A stretch of DNA of 55,929 nt from an uncultured Clostridia bacterium. Its GTDB lineage: Bacteria > Bacillota > Clostridia > TANB77 > CAG-508. This document shows positions 1 to 7,562 of this stretch, piece by piece. The DNA lies in NCBI GenBank assembly GCA_944390965.1, contig CALXRW010000008.1, positions 1-55,929 on the forward strand. The letters are read 5' to 3'. Numbering within the stretch: the first letter of the stretch is position 1; each line of letters begins with the position of its first letter. Made by a program: the position numbers and the translations under genes. The notes beneath the pieces are model-generated. The model saw only the letters and a program-made list of their open reading frames with translations. It was not told the DNA's origin and made no database searches.

Positions 1-67
1 TATTTCTAATTCCATTCTCATCAACAGTTTCAGCATGCCTAATTAAATAAATTATAGTATCTTCCAT
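1..67 (-). CDS. Histidine phosphatase family protein, N-terminal fragment
   Basis: The first 22 codons of a minus-strand gene that runs off the left edge. The start ATG (65-67) is 31 bases downstream of the addA stop. The peptide begins MEDTIIYLIRHAET and contains the RHxxT-type catalytic signature (L-I-R-H-A-E) of the phosphoglycerate mutase-like/histidine phosphatase superfamily, where the His forms a phosphohistidine. The substrate cannot be inferred from this fragment. It is probably cotranscribed with addA. The superfamily is fairly certain despite the short length, because the beta-strand plus RHAE arrangement sits at the correct N-terminal position. Confidence 0.7.
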   Translation of the reverse strand, partial: MEDTIIYLIRHAETVDENGIRN

Positions 68-98
68 CTCTAATCACACCACTTCTTATTTTTATATT

Positions 99-3000
99 TT
101 ACTTTATATCAATGGATATGGCTTTTCCTAAGTAAGTACTATAAATATATATTCTTGCAACTTTTTTTCCCAAAGCTTTTTCTAGTGCTTTTTGATACAA
201 TTGTAATTGATATTGGTATTTCTCTACTAATTCTGTTTCTTGCTTTACATAGTCTGTTTTATAATCCACTAAAATTAATTTCCCCTTGGCATTGATATAA
301 TATAAGTCGATAATTCCTTGTACCAAGATATCTTCATCTATCTCTTCTCCATAAGCCTCTTTTGCTGATAAAGTAAGATAAAATGGCATTTCTTTTTCAT
401 AAGATATACTTTCTCTTACTTCCTTTGCTAAACTACTTTGTGTAAATTCCCAAATTTTATCTCTATCGATTACTCTTGCTTGCTCTTCTGTTATTATTTG
501 TTGAATTATCAATTTTTCAATTAATTCTTCTATTTCTTCTTTCGTATAATCTTCTTTTAAATTTAACTTTTGGAAACACAAATGCATTAGTGTTCCTTTT
601 TCTGCTGAAGATATCTTATCTTCTTTTAGTAAAAATTTTGGTATTCTTGCTGCTGGAAGAGTTTCTGCTTGTTTTAATTTACTAACAGATGTTTTGCCTG
701 CCATTTTAGTTGCTTTTTCATACGGATACTGCCAATTTAATTGAGATTGTAATTGTTTCCATATTTTCTCATCTATAGTAATCTTTTCTGCCGTTTCTAT
801 AAAATGTTCTTGCCTATTTTTCTCTTGTTTTTCAAAGTTCTTTATTACTTCTTCTCTTGGATATACATGCATTTCTAATAGTTTTTTCATCTTTTCTTCT
901 TCATTTATCCATACTAGGGTAATCCAATCTAAATAAGATTCATATTGCGATACCAAAAATGGAGTTAATTTAGAATTATTTTCTTTATAAATATTTATGA
1001 GTTCTCTTTTCTTTTCTAATTCTTCTTCTACATTTTTAGTAGCACCTATTACCACCAGTTTTTCCTTTGCTCTAGTTAAAGCAACATAAAGGACTCTCAT
1101 CTCTTCAGATAAAATCTCTTTTCTTGTTTTGATACGTATTGCTTCTTTTTGTGGAATATTATATTCTATTTTATTTCCGTAATTTATATATTTTACACCA
1201 ATTCCTAATTCTTGATGTAATAATAAGTTTTTATTTAAGTCCATCATATTAAATTGTTTTCCCACATTACATAAAAAAACAACTGGGAATTCCAAGCCCT
1301 TACTTTTATGGATACTCATAATTCTTACAACATTTGCATTTTCTCCAATTAATTTAGCTGCCCCTAAGTCTCCACTACCTGTTTTTATTTTATCAATAAA
1401 TTTTACAAAATGAAATAATCCTTTAAAACATGCCTTTTCATATTCTCTAGCCCTTTGAAAAAGCATTTTTAAGTTAGCTTGTCTCAAAATTCCATTTGGC
1501 ATTAAACTTACATAATGATAATATCCTGTATCTAAGTAGATTTTCCAGAGTAGTTCTTCTAGCGGCATATATTCAGAATCGTTTCTCCAATTTTCTATCT
1601 TTTGCAGAAACTCTTGTACCTTATCCTTTAGCTCTGTATTTTCTTCTAAATCACTATATTTTTTTAGAGTTTCATAATAGCTAGATTTTCTATCTATAAG
1701 TCGTATGCTAACTAAGTCTTCATCTGTGAATCCTCCTATATATGATCTTAATACAGTAACTAGTGCAATATCATTATAGGGATTATCCATTATTTTTAGA
1801 ACTGACATAATTGTTTGAACTTCAATACTATCTAAATACTCTGCTGATGTGTCAGAAAAAGTAGGAATTCCTAAATCAATCATTTCCTTTTCATAAATGG
1901 GAGCTACTACTGTTGTGGCTCTTAGCAAAACTATAATATCTTTATAGGTAATCTTTCTTTTTCCTTCTTTTTTATCTGAAATTTCAATTCCACTTTTTAC
2001 TATTTCTTTGATTTTTTGTGCTGCAAATCTTGCTTCTAATACCATATCTTCAACTACTTCTTCTTGTTTCTCCGTTTCTTGTAAATCAATGATATGCATT
2101 TCAGATTTTAATAAATTTTCTTCCGCTTCTTGGCTTATAGAATTTAAGTATTCCTTTTCATCATACTCAATCTCTCCTAGTTCTTTACTCATAATATTTT
2201 GGAAAATTAAATTCGTAATATCTAAGATATTGGTTTTACTCCTAAAGTTATTAAATAGCTGAATCATTAATCCTTTTTCGTTTGCTTTTTCTTTTTCAAA
2301 GGTTTGATATTTTTCTAAAAATAACTCCGGTTTTGCTTGTCTAAATTTATAAATACTTTGCTTTACATCTCCAACCATAAAAATATTATTTCCTCTAGAT
2401 ACTGCATTTAGAATATATTCTTGTACCAAATTACTATCTTGATATTCATCAATGGCAATTTCCTCAAATTTTTCCTGATATTCCTTTGCCACTTCACTAA
2501 TTTGTTTTACTCCGTTTTCGTCTTTTCGAACTAAAATTTTTAAAGCATTATGTTCAATATCATTAAAATCCATTATGTTCTTTTCTTTTTTCTTTTCTTG
2601 ATATTTCTTTTTAAAATCTAAAATCATTTTTTGAAGATATTTTAATATCTGATACATGTAAAGCATATCTTCATTTATCTCTTTAGAAGTATAAATAAAA
2701 ACTTTTCCTAGTTTTTTCATTAGTTTATCTTTTGTTGTTGTTCTCATTAGTTTCGCCTTTTCTTTTACTTCTGACTCTATTTTTCTATCAATTGGCCATT
2801 TAGGAAATGCTATGTTTTGAATTGCTTGATAGGCACTATCCCAATTATGTAATTGCTTTTTTAAATTTTCTAATGTTTCAATATCTTCCATTATCGTTAA
2901 TTCATATTTTTTTAAGTCTCCTTCTTCTTTTAAATCTAACCATATTTTTTGTAATTTATGAGTTGCTAGTTCTATCTCTTTTTTATTCTCTTCTAATAGA

Positions 3001-3644
3001 ATTTTTCCATACTCATTTTCCGAGAAATCTTGATTGATATCTTGTATATGAAACATTTCTATTTTTTCTTCTAACCATTCTTCTGGAAATGGACTACTTT
3101 GCATAAATTCATAAATTTGCATGATAATTTCTTTTAATGGCTCATCACCCTTATAGCTTGTATATGTATCTAGTAAAGTAGAAAATTCAGTATCATTTTG
3201 TTCATATTTCTCTTCAAATAGTTCTTCCATGGCATCTGCTTTTAACAACTCTATTTCAGCTGTTTCTCCTATTTTAAAATTGGGAGAACAATCTATTTCA
3301 TAGAAATGATTTTTTATCACTTCCAAGCAAAAAGCATGAATCGTAGAAATATTAGCCTTATTTAACAAAAGTAATTGTTTTTGTAAATTTTGATTTCCTG
3401 GCTGTTCCTCTAATTTTTGGGAAATTTCTTTTAAAATTCTTTCTCTCATTTCTGCGGCAGCACTATTAGTAAAAGTCACTACTAATAATTTATCTATATC
3501 CATTTTTTCTTCTATGATTTTATGAATAATTCTTTCTACTAATACTGCTGTTTTCCCACTTCCCGCAGCAGCTGCTACTAATATATTAGCATCTTTTGAC
3601 TCAATTGCCTGTTTTTGTTCCTTTGTCCATTTTACTTCTCCCAT
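99..3644 (-). CDS. addA: ATP-dependent helicase/nuclease subunit A (AddA)
   Basis: 1181 aa, normal length for AddA, the UvrD-like helicase and RecB-like nuclease subunit of the AddAB double-strand-break resection complex. Visible motifs: Walker A AAAAGSGKT (residues 24-32), Walker B-like DEYQDSN (near 400), GDVKQSIYKFRQA, the helicase motif VLYVALTRAKEKL (near 880), and a C-terminal nuclease core with LVDYKTD (near 1140). Start ATG at 3644 follows GGAGG. addB normally lies directly upstream of addA; here the upstream neighbour is a divergent small gene, so addB is not adjacent. The Walker A codons are intact, unlike those of priA and radA in this window. Confidence 0.96.
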   Translation of the reverse strand: MGEVKWTKEQKQAIESKDANILVAAAAGSGKTAVLVERIIHKIIEEKMDIDKLLVVTFTNSAAAEMRERILKEISQKLEEQPGNQNLQKQLLLLNKANISTIHAFCLEVIKNHFYEIDCSPNFKIGETAEIELLKADAMEELFEEKYEQNDTEFSTLLDTYTSYKGDEPLKEIIMQIYEFMQSSPFPEEWLEEKIEMFHIQDINQDFSENEYGKILLEENKKEIELATHKLQKIWLDLKEEGDLKKYELTIMEDIETLENLKKQLHNWDSAYQAIQNIAFPKWPIDRKIESEVKEKAKLMRTTTKDKLMKKLGKVFIYTSKEINEDMLYMYQILKYLQKMILDFKKKYQEKKKEKNIMDFNDIEHNALKILVRKDENGVKQISEVAKEYQEKFEEIAIDEYQDSNLVQEYILNAVSRGNNIFMVGDVKQSIYKFRQAKPELFLEKYQTFEKEKANEKGLMIQLFNNFRSKTNILDITNLIFQNIMSKELGEIEYDEKEYLNSISQEAEENLLKSEMHIIDLQETEKQEEVVEDMVLEARFAAQKIKEIVKSGIEISDKKEGKRKITYKDIIVLLRATTVVAPIYEKEMIDLGIPTFSDTSAEYLDSIEVQTIMSVLKIMDNPYNDIALVTVLRSYIGGFTDEDLVSIRLIDRKSSYYETLKKYSDLEENTELKDKVQEFLQKIENWRNDSEYMPLEELLWKIYLDTGYYHYVSLMPNGILRQANLKMLFQRAREYEKACFKGLFHFVKFIDKIKTGSGDLGAAKLIGENANVVRIMSIHKSKGLEFPVVFLCNVGKQFNMMDLNKNLLLHQELGIGVKYINYGNKIEYNIPQKEAIRIKTRKEILSEEMRVLYVALTRAKEKLVVIGATKNVEEELEKKRELINIYKENNSKLTPFLVSQYESYLDWITLVWINEEEKMKKLLEMHVYPREEVIKNFEKQEKNRQEHFIETAEKITIDEKIWKQLQSQLNWQYPYEKATKMAGKTSVSKLKQAETLPAARIPKFLLKEDKISSAEKGTLMHLCFQKLNLKEDYTKEEIEELIEKLIIQQIITEEQARVIDRDKIWEFTQSSLAKEVRESISYEKEMPFYLTLSAKEAYGEEIDEDILVQGIIDLYYINAKGKLILVDYKTDYVKQETELVEKYQYQLQLYQKALEKALGKKVARIYIYSTYLGKAISIDIK

Positions 3645-3741
3645 AATGAAACCTCCATTTTCATTCTACACTTTTTATACTAAAAACACAAGAGTATATT
3701 TTTAAGATTTCCGTGCAAAATATTAAAAAAGGAGGATCATT

Positions 3742-4170
3742 ATGAGTTCTAATTTAGAAATTTTAAATGAAATTCATAAAGGATTAGTTATGGGAATGGA
3801 ATCTCTTTCTGTCATTACTTCCAAAGTAGGAGATCAGAATTTTAAAGATGATTTAGATTACCAATACCAAAGGTATGAAAACATTTTAAATCGAGTTAAT
3901 AAAAAATATCAACAACTTGGAAATAAAGCAGATGATACTTCACCTATGCAAAAGGCAATGGGATGGACTCAAATCCAATTTAATACGATTGCAGATAAGA
4001 GTAATTCTCATATTTCAGAAATGTTAATTGAAGGAAATACTATGGGAATTATAAAAGGAGTAAAAGAATTAAATCAAAATCCAAACGCAGATAAGGAAAT
4101 TAGACAAATCGTAACAGATTTCGTAGAATTACAACAAAACAATATCGAAAAATTAAAAACATATCTGTAG
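3742..4170 (+). CDS. Small helical-bundle protein (ferritin-like, DUF2383-like)
   Basis: 142 aa, and the only convincing plus-strand protein gene in the window. Start ATG follows a strong AAAAAAGGAGG site. The sequence is almost entirely amphipathic helix with regularly spaced Glu, His and Tyr residues, no signal peptide and no cysteines. The pattern suggests a four-helix bundle resembling the DUF2383/PA2169 group of ferritin-like proteins, but I cannot see a clear pair of ExxH di-iron motifs, so the assignment is tentative. It is transcribed divergently from addA across a 97-bp gap that must hold both promoters, and is followed by an interspersed-repeat zone. Function unknown. Confidence 0.65.
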   Translation: MSSNLEILNEIHKGLVMGMESLSVITSKVGDQNFKDDLDYQYQRYENILNRVNKKYQQLGNKADDTSPMQKAMGWTQIQFNTIADKSNSHISEMLIEGNTMGIIKGVKELNQNPNADKEIRQIVTDFVELQQNNIEKLKTYL

Positions 4171-4189
4171 TCCCTATTTAGGACACTTC

Positions 4190-4560
4190 TGATTATGTAT
4201 TATTCATTTTTCACTTTTCATTATTTATTAAATCTTCTCTTGGCTCCCTTATTAAGGGAGCTGTCGCATTTATGCGACTGAGGGTTCTTTCTTTTAATTA
4301 TAGCAACACATTAAACAATAGGTGTGGCTTTAAGTAATTTCTTTGTAGCTCGGGCGATTAAAATCGCCCCTACATGCTAATTATTCACTATTCATTCTTC
4401 ATTATTCATTAGTCCAAATTTACAACATTTTTGATTTTTTAATGAATAGTGAATAATTAATAATGAATAATGAATAATTTTTTTGGGTAATTTCTTTGTA
4501 GTGCGGGTCGCCGTAGGGGTCGGTCTTGACCGACCCAGAATGTGAAAAATTATTTATGCA
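4190..4560. repeat. Composite intergenic repeat cluster, left flank of pilin-like gene
   Basis: This 400-bp gap holds no gene, only stacked short repeat modules. (1) A double hairpin with ggctccc...gggagct and gtcgcatttatgcgac (about 4242-4278). (2) The hairpin gggcgattaaaatcgccc (4352-4369). (3) AT-rich 'attattcactattcattcttc' type tracts in both orientations (about 4380-4412 and 4440-4480). (4) The hairpin gggtcggtcttgaccgaccc (4517-4536). Modules 2-3, including the spacer acaacatttttgatttttta, recur on the other side of the next gene. Confidence 0.85.
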
Positions 4561-4575
4561 GATTATTCTTTGTAT

Positions 4576-6339
4576 TTATAGAACAACCACCGGACGGAAG
4601 GAGCTGTTTGTATAAGCATCTCCATTCGCTCTAGAAAACGCAAAAACACCGGCAGCAGCACCTTCAATACCACTTCCTCCTCGAAGGAAAAACTGATATT
4701 CTAAATGAGGAAATCCTCCAGAATCGTTATTCCATGAAAAATTATTTTTACTTCCTGCATCATTAGATGCTGTTTCCCATATAGCATCTCCATATTTATC
4801 ATTATTATCTCTATAATTTAATATTCTGCCATTTACTCCTTCATAATCGGCGTCATCTCTTATTCCAGCATACTTTGTTTTTTCCCAATCTGGTACATTT
4901 TCATTAAAATTACTTACATGTTTTTGAGATATAGTTAGCTCCGTTCCTATTTCTTTCATCTCACTTAAATATCCTGATGTATATTCCCATGCTCCCGCTG
5001 ACATGTCATAAATACCATAAATGTTTCCTGTTGTACTTCCTTTTTGCCCATTTTCTGTTTCATAACTATAATAAGTATTAGTAAATGGTATCCCTGTAGG
5101 ACTACCCTCTACATCTGTCATAGCATATACTTCTCCATATATTATAGTGATACTTCCATCTAAATTATTTATTCTATCTGTCTGCTTTGCTCCCCATGAT
5201 ATTGCTGTATCTCTTCCATTAGTTGCCCCTTCTTTTATTCCTACCATTCCTGTTTTTATAGCTTCATATGTTGAATGACCTCCATAATAATTGGTTTCTG
5301 TTTTTTCAATATTTCCTTCATAATAACAATTATTCCATACACCACTTTCCGGATTACTAGTTTGTGGATTTCCATATTCACTTTGTGTTAAGTATGCTAC
5401 TGCTCCCCATTCACTATTTTTCATCATATGAGAATCTGCATTTCCTAATCCATGCATATTTCCGTCTTGTGTTAATTTTTTACATACGGTATAAATATTA
5501 CTTACTTCTATATATCTCCAACTTGTTACATTGGGTCTTATGGTTACTTCTTGATTTTCTATATTATTTCCTCCACCATAATTACTTCCTAAGTTTGGAT
5601 TCTCTTCTGTTGTTGTGCTACTACTTGCTTCAAATTTTGCTACCCAGATTCCGGTTAATTCTCTATTATATTCTCCATTATTATATCCTGTACTTGCTCC
5701 ATTTGTAAAACATGGATGTACTACAAAATCTTCGTTACTTTTGTTGTTTCTATTTGCCGTTCCTCCTTCGTAGTCATCTGTTGTCCCTTTTAGGAATTTA
5801 ATGTCTATTGTTCCTGTTCCATCTGCATTGGTATGATATCCATTTGTAATTTGATAACTATATCTTGGTATCCACACAAACATTCCTACAATATCTTCCT
5901 CCGCAATTATCTCATTTAAACCTGCTTGTCGATATTGTTCTCTTGTTTTAGTTCCTGTTTCTTTTACTGTTACTACATTTGCCCATTTTCTATTTGTTGT
6001 ATCATATTGGTACCAATCAAAATTTGTATTGTTTTCATCTGCTTTTACCCAAGCAGTTCCATTCCATTTTACTGGTATCATTCCTTCTGCTAATTTTGGT
6101 TTATTTACACCTGCTTGTTCATCATATTCAAAATACACATCTAATTGCCCTAATAATTCTTGTTCTTCTTTTTGCGCATTTTCATAGTCATCTACTGCTT
6201 GTTTTGCTTTGTTGATAATTCCATCATTGTCTAGTACAATATTTAATGTTACACCTGCTAATATAATTAGCACGATTATGGTTACTACTAATGCAACTAA
6301 TGTAATTCCTTTTTCTTCTTTTCTTTGTTGTTTTCTCAT
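4576..6339 (-). CDS. Pilin-like signal protein with FGE-sulfatase/C-type-lectin-like domain
   Basis: 587 aa from the ATG at 6339, chosen because CGGAGGAAAAAG precedes it; a longer reading from 6378 starts in repeat DNA. The N-terminus (RKEEKG-ITLVALVVTII...) resembles a type IV prepilin: basic leader, Gly at the cleavage site, T at +2, then a hydrophobic helix. The usual Glu at +5 is Ala. A short coiled segment follows, then a domain with MFVWIPRY, ELTGIWVAKFEA, EWGAVAYLT, YGIYDMSAGAWEY, RGGSG and a terminal SSFRPV. These are landmarks of the formylglycine-generating-enzyme/C-type-lectin fold, probably used for surface binding rather than catalysis. It is a clear paralogue of the protein at 42036-44000. 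Repeat clusters lie on both sides. The last about 25 codons are richer in G+C than the rest. Confidence 0.8.
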   Translation of the reverse strand: MRKQQRKEEKGITLVALVVTIIVLIILAGVTLNIVLDNDGIINKAKQAVDDYENAQKEEQELLGQLDVYFEYDEQAGVNKPKLAEGMIPVKWNGTAWVKADENNTNFDWYQYDTTNRKWANVVTVKETGTKTREQYRQAGLNEIIAEEDIVGMFVWIPRYSYQITNGYHTNADGTGTIDIKFLKGTTDDYEGGTANRNNKSNEDFVVHPCFTNGASTGYNNGEYNRELTGIWVAKFEASSSTTTEENPNLGSNYGGGNNIENQEVTIRPNVTSWRYIEVSNIYTVCKKLTQDGNMHGLGNADSHMMKNSEWGAVAYLTQSEYGNPQTSNPESGVWNNCYYEGNIEKTETNYYGGHSTYEAIKTGMVGIKEGATNGRDTAISWGAKQTDRINNLDGSITIIYGEVYAMTDVEGSPTGIPFTNTYYSYETENGQKGSTTGNIYGIYDMSAGAWEYTSGYLSEMKEIGTELTISQKHVSNFNENVPDWEKTKYAGIRDDADYEGVNGRILNYRDNNDKYGDAIWETASNDAGSKNNFSWNNDSGGFPHLEYQFFLRGGSGIEGAAAGVFAFSRANGDAYTNSSFRPVVVL

Positions 6340-6360
6340 CTTTTTTCTTTTTCCTCCGTT

Positions 6361-6545
6361 TCTTGCTGGGTTCGTCAAGACGAACCCCTACATTTTAAGC
6401 AATTCCTTTGTAGTTCGGGCGATTAAAATCGCCCCTACATGTTAATTATTCATTATTCACTATTCATTATTCATTAATTCAAATTTACAACATTTTTGAT
6501 TTTTTAATGAATAGTGAAATATTAATAATCAATGATAAATAATTT
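6361..6545. repeat. Composite intergenic repeat cluster, right flank of pilin-like gene
   Basis: Contains gggttcgtcaagacgaaccc (6368-6387), gggcgattaaaatcgccc (6417-6434), then the AT-rich tracts and the same acaacatttttgatttttta spacer found at about 4420-4440. The arrangement and orientation match the left-flank cluster, so gene 4576-6339 is bracketed by direct repeats of about 150 bp. The rest of the gap to 6684 shows only an AT-rich stretch and the terminator of the next gene. Confidence 0.85.
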
Positions 6546-6625
6546 TTGTATTTTTATTTTATTATTTCACGTCATTTTTGTCAATGCATCTGTTTTGATA
6601 ATTTTGACTTTTTATCATTAAAATA

Positions 6626-6656
6626 ATAAACACATCCTAGCTTAGAATGTGTTTAT
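6626..6656 (-). terminator. Intrinsic terminator of the LytM gene
   Basis: On the minus strand, ATAAACACATTCTA pairs with TAGGATGTGTTTAT around a 3-nt loop and is followed by TATTTT. It lies 28 bases after the stop codon at 6685. Confidence 0.75.
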
Positions 6657-6684
6657 ATTTATTCTTTCTATACTGTAAATTACA

Positions 6685-7491
6685 TTATTTTAAATAAATA
6701 CTAGGGTCTAAATATTCATCATCTTTTAGTAATTCAAAATGTAGATGAGGTCCATCAGATGATTCAAATATTGCACTTGTACCCACTGTTCCGAGTGTTT
6801 GTCCTTTTTCCACATTTTCACCTTCTACAACAAATTCAGAAGTTAGTAAACTTGCATAAACTGTTTTGTATCCATCTGCATGTTCTACAATTATGGTAAG
6901 CCCATATCTTGGGTCATTTTTAATTGATTGTACCGTACCTGCCTCAGCTGCTTTTACAATTGTTGTTTTGTCTGCTTTAATATCAATTCCTTTATGGGTA
7001 ATCCATTCTTGTAATGTTTCTGAATATACTAAACTATCTTTAGCAAATGCTACTGAAATTTCTCCATCAACTGGTTTTTCAAATACTAATTCCTTCTTTT
7101 CCTCTTCTATTGGGGCTTCCACATTTTCTGTTTCTTCTACAACTTCTTCTGTAGTCTCACTACTTGTGTTTGTATCTGTCTCTATAATTTCTGATTCTGT
7201 TATTTGATTTTCCTCATTTGTAGTATTTTGTATTTCTGCCATCTCATTAACTGTTTTACCCATCTCTGTACTTGCTGTTTGTGTGTTTTCATTTTCTTCT
7301 CTGTTTGGTACTAATTCTGAAACATTTCTTGTGTTTAACATACTTGTACTATTATTTTTCTTTACATTGTTAGCATAAATAGAAAATGTAATGACAAATG
7401 CTATTACTAAAACTCCTAAAATCGCTCCAGATATATACATGATATTTTTAAAATGATCTTTTCTTTCTATTCTTCTATTTTCTCTTCTCAT
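6685..7491 (-). CDS. M23/LytM-domain membrane protein, SpoIIQ-like
   Basis: 268 aa from the ATG at 7491, which sits right behind AGGAGGTTTTTT; an upstream ATG at 7545 lacks a ribosome site. A cytoplasmic basic stretch and a single TM helix (about residues 19-40) are followed by a Ser/Thr/Glu-rich linker and a C-terminal LytM domain with HKGIDIKAD and HLHFELL. M23 peptidases bind zinc through HxxxD and HxH; both are present here (H-KGI-D and HLH), so it may be an active endopeptidase. The layout resembles the sporulation protein SpoIIQ of clostridia, whose LytM domain keeps zinc ligands, but a general cell-wall hydrolase is also possible. It lies just downstream of ileS, and its ribosome site is buried in a terminator-like hairpin. 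Confidence 0.8.
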   Translation of the reverse strand: MRRENRRIERKDHFKNIMYISGAILGVLVIAFVITFSIYANNVKKNNSTSMLNTRNVSELVPNREENENTQTASTEMGKTVNEMAEIQNTTNEENQITESEIIETDTNTSSETTEEVVEETENVEAPIEEEKKELVFEKPVDGEISVAFAKDSLVYSETLQEWITHKGIDIKADKTTIVKAAEAGTVQSIKNDPRYGLTIIVEHADGYKTVYASLLTSEFVVEGENVEKGQTLGTVGTSAIFESSDGPHLHFELLKDDEYLDPSIYLK

Positions 7492-7530
7492 AAAAAACCT
7501 CCTAATAAAGTTATCTTTATTAGGAAGTAT
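7492..7530 (-). promoter_or_regulatory. Terminator-like hairpin containing the Shine-Dalgarno of the LytM gene
   Basis: On the minus strand CCTAATAAAG and CTTTATTAGG form a perfect 10-bp stem with an ATAA loop. The stem extends through AGG...CTT, so the whole AGGAGG is paired, and six T follow immediately before the ATG. The element can act both as an ileS terminator and as a ribosome-site lock for the downstream gene. The same design recurs at 17717-17763. Confidence 0.7.
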
Positions 7531-7562
7531 TTCCATATTTTTCATTAATATACATATGAATT

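Noticed and set aside
4380-4480. CRISPR array
   Set aside because: The 'aatagtgaataat' tracts are low-complexity, lack uniform spacers and have no cas genes nearby.
4576-6378. Upstream ATG at 6378 for the first pilin-like protein
   Set aside because: The extra residues come from a repeat module; a strong Shine-Dalgarno lies before the ATG at 6339.
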